From contig RPFO01000034.1 in the NCBI GenBank assembly GCA_009746045.1, forward strand, positions 1,067,786 to 1,131,785: a stretch of DNA of 64,000 nt, given 5' to 3'. Every line of letters starts with the position of its first letter. The stretch's first letter is position 1. Positions 22,956-34,400 of this stretch are shown piece after piece. The notes under the pieces were generated by a model. That model made no database searches, was not told the origin of the DNA, and saw only the letters and a list, made by a program, of their open reading frames with translations. The DNA comes from Mesostigma viride (Eukaryota > Streptophyta > Mesostigmatophyceae > Mesostigmatales > Mesostigmataceae). The translations under genes and the position numbers were made by a program.

Positions 22956-23345
22956 ACAAGTACTAGGAGCATAGAGTGTACGCATTATGACTGTCCTGGT
23001 TAGCCTTGTACTCAGACCCTACGTGGATCATGCCACGACAAATGAGGGTCGTACACACAACTCTTGGTTTAGCTCCGAGACCATGCAGTCATTGGCAAAC
23101 TTTGGAATTACCTCTTTCTCGATACTGTGCCAAAATTCCAAAACAAAAGAGGTGGTATGGACACCTGTAAAGAGCCGGTATGGACACCCACAGCTCTGCA
23201 CACATCTTGATTATCCAAGCAATTAGTGTACAAGTGTTTCGCCTCCGTGGCTTACCATTATGCATCATCAGCACAACAAGTTTTAACAGTGATTGCAAAC
23301 CACGGTTTTTTATGTGTCATGCAAGGTCTACCAAAAGGCGGTGTC

Positions 23346-24209
23346 ACCATTGCATTTTTAGGCCCAAATGCATGTGTCACCCGAAATGCATCTAAACCTT
23401 AAACCTTCCTCAACCTTTTCATGAAACAATCAAAGGTTCATTACAATATCTGATTTTCTCGCCAACTAGTTTTGCCTGTTGGCTTAGCCCCCCCAACATG
23501 GCCCGGGTAGCACGTGTTCGCCGCCCTCATCAGGGGGAATAGTATCACATTTGGTCAATAGGCCATACCAAGTCATGCTTGTTGCCCCAACCAACTAGAG
23601 CATATTCTCAATGCCCATTCCCGCCATCCAAGCTATGCCTCCTGTTTACCGCCGCAACACCGGTTGCCAGCAGCCCATTACTCACTTCACCCGCCGCTTG
23701 CTACACAAGGCCTTGCCGCCTTGCCCAACATGCTGCCTGCTTCGCCTCGTTCGGCCGAATTTCGCAAGTAACCTTGCAGTTCCAAGTACCTCAGGTTTGC
23801 TTGACATTCCCCCTCCCTCACCCCCTCCCACCCCCCCTCCCTCCCTTTTAGAAGCTACATACACCGCTACGTTCAAGAAGTATAAGTATTTATCTATATA
23901 TTATACAAAGTTGACAAGATATTTATCACACACTTAGTTTCAGTTGGCTAACTCGCTTTCTATGTCGTGTGCCCAAGGGGCTTTTTGTTGTGCATCGATG
24001 AATTACGCCAGACATAGGTGTAACTTTTCTGTACATGTTCTTGTTGTCGCTCTGTTGACTTGTTGTCGCTTCACAGGCAATGCACTATTGTGTGGAAGGA
24101 CGCGCATCCCCTGGAGAAGATGCGACTGTACCATTTTGCCCAGCTTCAGTGGCAAATGAAGGTGAAGAATATGCGTTGTGGCCTTCTCCTCAGCTGGACG
24201 ATGGAGAAC
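23346..24209. other. Unique 864-bp centre (spacer) of the giant inverted repeat
   Basis: Not shared with either arm. It includes a C-rich stretch near 23810-23850 and AT-rich DNA near 23880-23940. The longest open frames are about 108 codons and show no transposase motif. Nothing recognised. Confidence 0.7.
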
Positions 24210-27200
24210 GACACCGCCTTTTGGTAGACCTTGCATGACACATAAAAAACCGTGGTTTGCAATCACTGTTAAAACTTGTTGTGCTGATGATGCATAATGG
24301 TAAGCCACGGAGGCGAAACACTTGTACACTAATTGCTTGGATAATCAAGATGTGTGCAGAGCTGTGGGTGTCCATACCGGCTCTTTACAGGTGTCCATAC
24401 CACCTCTTTTGTTTTGGAATTTTGGCACAGTATCGAGAAAGAGGTAATTCCAAAGTTTGCCAATGACTGCATGGTCTCGGAGCTAAACCAAGAGTTGTGT
24501 GTACGACCCTCATTTGTCGTGGCATGATCCACGTAGGGTCTGAGTACAAGGCTAACCAGGACAGTCATAATGCGTACACTCTATGCTCCTAGTACTTGTT
24601 GATATTGACATATTCTCCAGATTTCTGGCCTGCGCCGGTAGTCGCTTTGATATTGCATTCATTATGCTCACGTGATGCATGTCACGATAATATTATACTG
24701 TCTAACGTATTAGTTGCATTGAATTGAAGCGTTACTCCGTTGGGAGATCACGTAACACATGTCCGGTAGTCTGTAATATTAAGGCAGATGGTGCGCAAGG
24801 ATAGATGGCAAGTAGTGATGAAGGAGACCACCCCCAAGTCTGTGGGGGCTCCGCGTGTGACCAAGTATGGCATTCATAGCGATTCGGGCCGCGGTGCCCA
24901 CACCCCTGTAACTAGGACCTAGATAGCTTATACCATCCATTCCATCCCATGTTCCCCTCCCACTGAGGACTTATGCTCACGTGACGCAGTCACGTGTCTA
25001 TTAATTAATTAATTAATGTCCGGTAGGGGCACCTCGGGTAACCCGCTACGGTCGGCACAGTGCCACCGGCCGCGGGGCCCACAATCCTGCTACCCGTGCT
25101 TAGATAGTTTCTTTCGCATGTCATCCATTCCCTTCATGAGGATACTGCTCACGCAGTCACGTGGTATTAATTAATTAATTAAATGTCCGTGAGAGGGGGT
25201 ACATGGTCTATAAGCGTGCTAAGCAACAACCTGCAAATGATGTAAACTTAATAATGCTCACGTGATGTTTGTTAATTATAATATTGATAATTGTCTCTTG
25301 TTCACGTGGTGCAGTCACGTTCTTATCGCACGCAATTGATAGCACTGTTACGAGTTAACCCACCTCTATGTGAGAACCTGTACGTCTCCACCGTTGGCAC
25401 TCGAATGGTACCTATCACCACTAAAGATGATTTAGAGGAATCGTTCGCGACAGCTAGATTGCAATGAAGCTTGATACATGTTCAGCTGCAATAAAACACA
25501 TTTCCCAATTAACACAAGCAACAGCTATTGTGTGGGTCGACAACAACCAACTAACTATGAGCCCAACTCGAACGTATCGACGTTGGCTAGACTGCCATTA
25601 TTGTTCTCACGACAGACCATACATTGAGGTGCTCACAGAACGCTGGCACCAAGGGCAGAGGACATACAGGTAAAAACCATGACATGAGTAGGAACGGGCA
25701 TGGCATGACTAGGAACGTGTACAGCATGACTAGGAACGGGTATGGCATGACTAGGAAGTAGGAACAGGTATGGCATGACTAGGAAAGAGCATGGCATGAC
25801 TAGGAACGGGCATGGCATGACTAGGAACGGGTGTGGCATGACTAGGAACGTGTACAACATGACTAGGAACGGGTATGGCATGACTAGGAATGAGTATGTC
25901 ATGACTCGGAACGGGTATGGCATGACTCGGAACGACCATGGCATGACTAGGAACGGGTACAGCATGACTAGGAACGGGTATGGCATGACTAGGAATGAGT
26001 ATGTCATGACTCGGAACGGGTATGGCATGACTCGGAACGACCATGGCATGACTAGGAACGGGTATGGCATGACTAGGAACGGGTGTGGCATGACTAGGAG
26101 CGTGTACAGCATGACTAGGAACGGGTATGGCATGACTAGGAACGGGTATGGCATGACTAGGAACGGGTATGGCATGACTAGGAACGGGCATGGCATGACT
26201 AGGAACGGGTGTGGCATGACTAGGAACGGGCATGGCATGACTAGGAACGGCCATGGCATGACTAGGAACGGGCATGGCATGACTAGGAACGGGTATGGCA
26301 TGACTAGGAACGGGTATGGCATGACTAGGAACGGGTATGGCATGACTAGGAACGGGCATGGCATGACTAGTAACGAGTATGGCATGACTAGGAACGGGCA
26401 TGGCATGACTAGGAACGGGTATGGCATGACTCGGAACGACCATGGCATGACTAGGAACGGCCATGGCATGACTAGGAACGGGTATGGCATGACGTGGCCC
26501 ACGCGCATGTGCGCCCATAATGGCCCCCATGGATGATGCTTTCAGTATTTAGCCGCGCCCAGCCTACAATGGGACCTCCCATGGATGATGCATTAAGAAT
26601 TTAGCCATGCGATGCCTATGCAGGGAGTTACTCTCTGCTGAGATGCCATGTGTACACCAGCTATAGCCTAGCCACATACCCTCCACCCCATATGTCATGC
26701 AGGCCTTCTAGGCCCTCTCCTCAAGCCCCCCCCTGGGTGCCTGTGCTTGTTAAGGAGGCATGAACCATCATGGCGGTGCAGGTGCACCTTGTGCACCCAG
26801 AGCAGGTGACAGTTGTACATCCTCCACCTGCAGGTTGTAGCCCTGATTGTATTACAAACCCATAGATGCCCTTTTCTCAGGGCTATGTGTTACATATGCT
26901 CCCAACGGAGCTATCATTTTAATTAATTAATTAATTAATGGCATGACTAGGAACGGGAGTGACATGACTAGGAACGACCATGGCATGACTCGGAACGACC
27001 ATGGCATGACTAGGAAGGAGCATGGCATGACTAGGAACGGGTATGGCGGCCAAGCACGTGGGCGGGTTCGTGCTATTCGTACCGTTGATGCTGAAGAGTC
27101 ACAGGTATCGTTGGAACGGAACGGTCCAGGGGTCGCAGGCGGTTCTTCCCGGGACTGATCTTCCAGCGCTGCAAGAAAATCACGAACATGTCCCTGGTTG

Positions 27201-27952
27201 GGTAAAGAAAGCAGGCAAACCCCGACCGGCCGACCGCGTCCCCACCGTGCATGTACCTTGGTAAGACGTACGTAAGGTTCTGTGGGCTGAACTGACCGCG
27301 CTTCAAGAATATGACGATTTGAAGCCACTATGAAGGTATATGCAAACCATGTCGGCGTCATCCGCTCGACCCCTCTTACTCAGATATAGTTGGATATGCA
27401 GCATAAAAAGCAACGGGGAGAAATTGTCAATGACTATGATCCCCCAACTGTGGGTGTTAGGAAATAGAAAAAGCATGGCAGGCATAGCTTGCGTGCAACA
27501 TTGGGGGTCGGAAATTCTAGTCGGGGGGGTCAGTGGACTCCAACGTGGACTCGAGACTCAGATTGATTGATTATTGAGGGTAAACTGCACGACTACAGGC
27601 TCTTTGCGCGCGCCACATGTTAAGTAATCATGCCATCAGCTGCCATTTTGAACGCATCATAAGGAAACCCGTCGGGTTAAAAACTAAGATCTAAACGGCC
27701 ATCACCACTCGCATCGACGACGAAATTCGGCCAAGTCCAAAGGCAGCCGATACGATTTACGTCGTTTGCAGTTTTACGCGCCAGCCTTGCGCACGCTGCC
27801 GCGCCGCGCCCAGCCACGATGCACTCCCAGCCTTGCGCACTCCCAGCCTCGCGCACTCCCCAGCCTTGCGCACGCCAGCCTTGCGCACGCTGCGCCGCGC
27901 CCAGCCTTGTGCATCGTCTGAAGAAATCAGTGTCTGATGTTTACAAAAACTC
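24210..27952 (-). repeat. Right arm of the giant inverted repeat (3743 bp)
   Basis: Reverse complement of 19604-23345. It contains mirror copies of every left-arm feature: nested LINE 24759-25026, main minisatellite 25677-26493, LINE 3' UTR 26495-26938, short minisatellite 26939-27045, subterminal repeats 27771-27911. Confidence 0.95.
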
Positions 27953-27962
27953 AAAATGAAAC
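27953..27962 (+). repeat. Target-site duplication, right copy (AAAATGAAAC)
   Basis: Exact partner of 19594-19603, directly abutting the right arm. Confidence 0.85.
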
Positions 27963-28431
27963 AGCGGGAATCTCCGCCCAATATGACTCGCGGCACCGGG
28001 CTTTCGCGCGCGTCCACGTGTCATTCACTCTCTGCTCATGCACATCTTCTGCTGACATCTCTGGCGATGCAGACGACTCGGGCCTCGCCTGTTGGCTGTT
28101 AGCAACTGCAGCTGTGACAGGATCACGACGCCTGCTGGCCACGTGGGGAACTGGGGATCCATGTCGCATCGGGGACCGCCCGTTCACTCGACCGTTCACT
28201 ATCATCATCCGAGCCACGCGATAGGCCAGGGTGCGAGCCCCCGGCCATTCTCCACTGCGAACTTTCGTAACCGGTTCAGCTGAATTGGCAGGCTCGCTCG
28301 CACTAGGTAGCCTGACCTTCGGCCTCTCTCGTAATGGCTCGGTAAAATAAATCTCTTTGCCTCGCCCCAACAGCAAACCCTACCTCTAATAATCGGCGTG
28401 CTGGGCCGGATAATCATCGAACTTGGCAATT
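27963..28431 (+). promoter_or_regulatory. Upstream region of the NFU gene with two G-boxes
   Basis: 469 bp between the giant element and the NFU start codon. CACGTG occurs at 28015-28020 and 28140-28145. G-boxes bind bZIP and bHLH factors in plants, but function here is inferred. This DNA was probably contiguous with 19423-19593 before the insertion, forming a shared divergent promoter. Confidence 0.45.
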
Positions 28432-31400
28432 ATGGCCGCCATATCTGCGGCAGCCGTGAATGTGGCAGTATGCGCTCGTATAGATTTAATATCGACTCCC
28501 GCTAGGTCCCGCAATGTGCATCATGGAAGCTGGAGGGCCAGTTCCATCCGTCGCCTGGGAGAGTCCGCGAGATTGGGAAGCCGGAACACCGGCAGCATGC
28601 CCCTCGTCGCCGCCGCTTCTTCAGCCGGGGAGGCTATGGGGATTACGGAAAACGAAAAGGCTAGGCTGAATTCTCTTGGTGGCGTGATGACTGATGAGAC
28701 GGTTCCCGAAGGACACCAGGTATAATGAGAACCCCGGGGTTGCGCCTGCTCATGACAATTTTTAGGGGGCGACGTCTGCCCTGTTCGGTGGTCGAAAAGT
28801 CACAAGTGACGTGTTTATATGCCGAAGAGCTCCGTGATCAATACTTTTGGCGATCCTTAGCGTACTAGCCTGTCTATTAATCGTACTAGCGCACTGGCAC
28901 TGTGGCAACCTGCGTTCATTTCATTTCCACAAGAGACATAACCTTGATTTCCTTGATGCCCTGGTTTGAGCACGGATAGGAGAACGTTTAACACCTTCGC
29001 ACCCTACCCCACCCAGACATCGAAGCGAAGTCATATGTAGCCGCTGCTATTGTACAGACTGAAGTATGTGTTGGCATGGTGACAACCCCTAGCAAGGCCG
29101 CGGTGGTCTTCAAGACTAGCCGAAAATGCGTAGAGTTGGCGTGGAGCTACCGAGGTAAAAGTCCTGTTCTTTACAGGATCGTGTCAAGTCCGCACAGCTG
29201 GCTTACCTATCCACTCGACAGCCGGACACGCATGTCGGGCTACAATATTACAGCTAGAATATCTAGGGCTCCCTGGTGCATCGAGTCCTGAAGACCCAAG
29301 TAAGAATGTGTATCATCACCCCCTTGCCCCGTTATCCCAAGCCTCGTTTTTCCACGTTTCTCCTCTCGCATGGTGGTTTTTGGTGTCGCAGTGCCTCTAC
29401 ACTCACATCTTTTGGTGGGCTCAGGGCTAGGGGTTTACTTCTCACGCAGGATTTTTGTTGCACAACATGCCCCTGCGTCCGTCTGCACTCCCATGCCTCA
29501 TTCGGGAGACGCACACTAACCTTCCCATCCCAGAGCGTGCGTGGCTCCCTGTTTGGGTTGAGTGCTTCATCTACCATCTACACTTGTTTGCCCCATCCAG
29601 AAACGCAAACAGGGGATGCCGTGCGAGGTGGTTTATTTGCACCCCCGCACCTCATGGTTAGCTAGCAGAACTGCTTTCCCTATCCCAGGGCCGGGGCAGT
29701 TCCTGTCTATGAGGGGATGCTTCATCTTCACAGCTTACATTAACTGCCCCAATGCCATCTGCAACCCCACCCTGCATTTCAGTCATAAAGTTTAAGTCTA
29801 ATTGATACAGTATTTTCCCCATCCCATAACAAACTCTCCCATCACAAACTATAAAACAACTTCCTCGTTCCCGTGCCGCGCACGGTGTCCGGCTTTCGGT
29901 ATCTCACCTCACCGTCGCGATGTCATCTCATGTCACACATGGCACGATACCCTCCCCCACCGGTACCACAATGTCAACGGTACCCTCCGCTCGCAGGGCC
30001 TGCACGGCTTTTTGTACGGTGAGGGCGGCGCGGAGGATGCCCACGGCAACAGCAAGACCTACGTTGTGCGGCCGGGCGAGGACGACGGGGCGAACATCCT
30101 GCCGCTGGAGGCATGGGTGAACGCGCGCACGGGCGAGCGACCTGCGGGCGTCTATGCGGTCTACGCCAAGGACGGCAGCCTCCAGCACGTGGGCTACTCT
30201 CGCTCGGTGGTGGCGTCCCTGCGGCAGCACCTGGTGGGTGGTGGGCCTGACTTGGGCATGCAAAGAAAGAAAAGAATACAGTAATATAGTAGCAATAGAA
30301 AAGGTATGTTTGTGCCCGCTGCATATGCGTGAGTGTATTTGTATTTGTGCTTGTATTTGTGTTTGTATTTGTGTTTGTGTTTGTGTTTGTGTTTGTGTTT
30401 GTGTTTGTGTTTGTGTTTGTGTTTGTGTTTGTGTTTGTGTTTGTGTTTGTGTTTGTTTTTGTGTTTGTGTTTGTGCTCGCTAAGCTGCTCTCCTCCCCTG
30501 CTCGTCTCCCCCTCCTCCCCTCCTGGTCCCTTACTCTAGCGTTCAACCCTCCAAAACCTATTATCATCTATTGTCATCTATTATCATTTTATCTAATCCT
30601 TTGTCATTTTATGATTGCTCTCCCATCGCTCGCCCATCGCAGGACGCACTGGGCGCGACCACGTGCGCTTCCGTGCGCGTCAAAGTGATCACCGACGCCT
30701 CGCTCATCACGCGCGCAAGGCTGGAAGCCGAGGTGGACCAGTGGGTGCAGCGGCTGGGCAACGGGGTGGTGCCACCTGGCAATGGACCGCAGGCGCACCT
30801 GTGGGGCCGCAAGCAGGCCACGCCGAGCGCCATGTCACCCGAGGAGCTGCGCGAGTACGAGGAGAAGAAACTCAAGCTGCGCAAGGCCATGGGTGAGGAA
30901 ACAGGACAACTAGCTTTTATATATCAAGGTAGTCATCGAATGGGTACATGGAGAAGAAGCTCAAGCTGCGCATGGCCATGGGTGAGGAAACAGGACTAGT
31001 AGCTTTTATATATCAAGGTAGTCATCGAATGGGTACAAGGAGAAGAAGCTCAAGCTGCGCGTGGCCATGGGTGAGGAAACAGGACTAGTAGCTTTTATAT
31101 ATCAAGGTAGTCATCGAATGGGTACAAGGAGAAGAAGCTCAAGCTGCGCATGGGCATGGGTGAGGAAACAGGACTACTAGCTTTTATACATCAAGGTAGT
31201 CATTGAATGGGTACAAGGAGAAGAAGCTCAAGCTGCGCATGGCCATGGGTGAGGAAACAGGACTAGTAGCTTTTATATATCAAGGTAGTCATCGAATGGG
31301 TACAAGGAGAAGAAGCTCAAGCTGCGCATGGGCATGGGTGAGGAAACAGGACTAGAAGCTTTTATACATCAAGGTAGTCATCGAATGGGTACAAGGAGAA

Positions 31401-34400
31401 GAAGCTCAAGCTGCGCGTGGCCATGGGTGAGGAAACAGGACTAGAAGCTTTTATATATCAAGGTAGTCATCGAATGGGTACAAGGAGAAGAAGCTCAAGC
31501 TGCGCATGGGCATGGGTGAGGAAACAGGACTAGAAGCTTTTATACATCAAGGTAGTCATCGAATGGGTACAAGGAGAAGAAGCTCAAGCTGCGCGTGGCC
31601 ATGGGTGAGGAAACAGGACTAGAAGCTTTTATATATCAAGGTAGTCATCGAATGGGTACAAGGAGAAGAAGCTCAAGCTGCGCGTGGCCATGGGTGAGGA
31701 AACAGGACTAGAAGCTTTTATATATCAAGGTAGTCATCGAATGGGTACAAGGAGAAGAAGCTCAAGCTGCGCATGGGCATGGGTGAGGAAACAGGACTAG
31801 AAGCTTTTATACATCAAGGTAGTCATCGAATGGGTACAAGGAGAAGAAGCTCAAGCTGCGCATGGCCATGGGTGAGAAGATGTACTCATCTGTATCGCGG
31901 TGCTTTGCTTGGTCAAGCCGCCTCTTCCTGTGGGGCTTTCTCTACCCGCGCGCGCAGGCAAGAACATGGACAATGCTAGTGCGCGCGCTCGCGCTAGGCC
32001 GTTCTGGGTGTCTGCCCTGTGCATCTGTCCTGTGTGCTTGGCTCCCTTCTGCTCCCATGTACATGCGAGAACCTGCGCGATTCTAGTGTGCACACTTGCG
32101 TTGCGTTCGTGATCGCCTGATGTTTGCCCTGTGCATCTGCCCTGCCCGGTGCATTGGATCTCCTTTTCCTCGCATGCGCGGGCGAGAGCCTGTACGATGT
32201 GCACATCCATATTCACGTCACGATGTCCTTCGTGCATGTGTGCCTCCACGTCATGCACTCGGTTCTCCTCGTTGCGCGCAGGCGAGAACCTGTACGATGA
32301 CGTGCAAGGGGAGACGCCGGACGCCAAGACGCGCCGGCTGAGGCTTCTGCAGGCCGTGGAAGGTGGGTTCGGGGGGCTTTCTATGTTGTTTATTTCAGCA
32401 TGCCTTCGTAATAAGGTGTGCACCTCCAAGTTTACTAGGACACGGGCCACCGCCCCTCGTTGGAAGGCGCATGGCGGTGGCAGTATGCAGCCTTTGTAGG
32501 GTGTGAGGTGTCTTACATTGCAGCACTCATGCCAGAATCTGTTTTCTTGGGTTGGCCATCGTCATGTTAGCTAGAGAAAAAGTTGCCGAAAGTTAATGAG
32601 ATCGCCCATGGTGCACCACCTGACACCCCCCCCCTTTGTTGGGCGCTATGATCGGTGACGGGTCTGGACTCATGTATTGCTGGGCCACCCGCCACATTCC
32701 ACCAACACTGGCTTGTTGGCCAACCTCCTAGGTACCATGATGATGTATAGTGTACTATGATGCTGCAACGCTGCCTGTATGAACGGGGACAGGCGATGAC
32801 TGGAGCGCAGTCATCAACGAACAAACGCAGGCCACCATCGGGGGTGCCCCGGCCAGCCCCGCCGCCTCTGGCCCGGTCGCCGTGGCGGGCCCCCCCTCGG
32901 AGCAGATCGTGAGCCCCTTTGCGCGGCCGGGCGCACCGGACATGAACGTGCCCGGGGGCGCCCCCTCGGCGGCGCCTCGTCCGATGAACAAGGAGACCGT
33001 GGACCGCGCGTTGGAGGTGAGGATGGGATAGAATTGATTATGTTCACGGCTGCTACTAATAGCGTGTTGCTAGTATAGGGGCATGTGTGAAGAAAAAGGA
33101 TGGAGGCGGTAGACCGCGAGCTGCAGTTGAGGGTTGAATCTATTCAATGTTGCTTGTAGTAGCGTTTTGCTAGTGCTGGGGGCATGTGTGAGGAATGAGG
33201 ATCGACCCGGTGGACCACGCGCTCAAGGTGAGGGGGTGGACATGTTCAGTGTGATTACGACTTGTATGTCGCCAGTAATTGTGGCATAAAGGCGGGCGAC
33301 CACGCGCTCGAGGTGAGGGGGTGGATATTTTGTAAATGTGCTACCGTCAGCATAACACTAGTAGTACGCGGGGGGCGTGTGTGCTGGAATGGGAGACGGT
33401 CCCGCCGCTGTCGACGTTAGAGGGTATATATCTGTTGCGCCTATTTCTATCTTTCCTAGTTAAGGTAGTAATGTAGGTTGTGCATGCGTGGATGATGCCG
33501 TTTGGGCTGACGGAAGGGGTGGAAGAAGGCGCGGTGGGGGGCGGCACTGGAGGAGAGGCAGAAGCATCTCAGGGGCGTGGAACCTCTTAGGGCGTATCGG
33601 TCGCCCATTGTTCGCCCGACACTAACGACACTCCTACCGTGTCATGCTGCCACCTGGCGTGCCTCGACTGCGTCATGGCCAAACACCTGCAGGAGGTGCG
33701 CCCCTTCTTGATCGCGGACGGCGGCAACGTGGAGGTGGTGGGCGTGGAGAGCGGAATCATCGCGCTGCGCCTCAACGGTGAGGGCGTGTGCCGCAAGTGG
33801 ACCATGGGCGCTGCAATTAGGCCCCGCCTACAAGCAATGAGTGCCCCACAATCTATTGAGTCTTGATAGCTCTGCGTAAATCGCATGGTGAGAGCGCGAT
33901 TAATTTTTTTTTAACGTAGACTGCACCACGTGAGCACAAGTCTACGTGAGCACGCAATGGCCAGTGCCTGGTGGCCAGTTTGTTTGATGTCGAGCGTGGG
34001 TTTTCGCACGAGCTCTGCCATGGGATGTGATAGCCAGCTTGCCTGTAACAGGAAACAGGTGCATTGGTGCTTTGAAGAACGTTTGTGCCCCATCGGGTGA
34101 CCTACTGCCTGCTGGGTCGTGACCATGGGGTGGGGTGGGGTGGGGGGATCTGCAGGTTTGCTTGTACCTGTTGGCGAGACGGTGTCTGCTGTGGAGGGGC
34201 TGGGCTTTGGACAGGGGATCTTGGTGGGCCATTCAACTACTTGGACTGCGTGGATTTGGCTGTGTACTCACAAGTACGGAGATGTGGGCCTGGGTAGGAG
34301 GGGGCTGCTTTGGGGGAGAGGTTCGGGGATCGCTGCCCTGATCTGTGCTTGCGATTACTGTATGGTGGCTGGAGTGTCGTGGCTTGTTTGCTTTTGCTGC

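Larger units (their letters stand above)
19604..23345 (+). repeat. Left arm of the giant inverted repeat (3742 bp)
   Basis: Reverse complement of 24210-27952. The arm ends at ...GGCGGTGTC, after which the two sides diverge completely. Confidence 0.95.
19604..27952. mobile_element. Giant inverted-repeat (foldback / Mutator-like?) element, 8.35 kb
   Basis: Two near-identical arms, 19604-23345 and 24210-27952, flank a unique 864-bp centre. Almost every position pairs as x and 47555-x. I noted one C6/C7 length difference near 20031 and one substitution near 19823. Outer ends read GAGTTTTTGTAAACATCAGA. A 10-bp perfect direct repeat (AAAATGAAAC) flanks both ends. A 9-11-bp duplication with very long terminal repeats is typical of Mutator-like and foldback elements. 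No transposase is visible in arms or centre, so the copy would be non-autonomous. Each arm contains, from outside in: GC-rich GCGCAAGGCTGG subterminal repeats, a 21-bp minisatellite split by a LINE 3' end, and a nested LINE fragment. Confidence 0.85.

Noticed and set aside
19604-27952. Palindrome as an assembly fold-back artefact
   Set aside because: Unique 864-bp centre, small differences between arms and an exact 10-bp direct repeat at the outer ends favour a real element. Long reads would still be decisive.
27951-28429. Minus-strand ORFs as upstream exons of the ABC ATPase split by the giant element
   Set aside because: No homology to ABC N-termini and exon 1 at 19422 already has a plausible start; the region is better explained as promoter.
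30893-31880. Reading the 89-bp array as tandem coding repeats of the NFU protein
   Set aside because: Period is not divisible by three and each unit has an in-frame TAG; exon 4 joins in phase only to the first donor.
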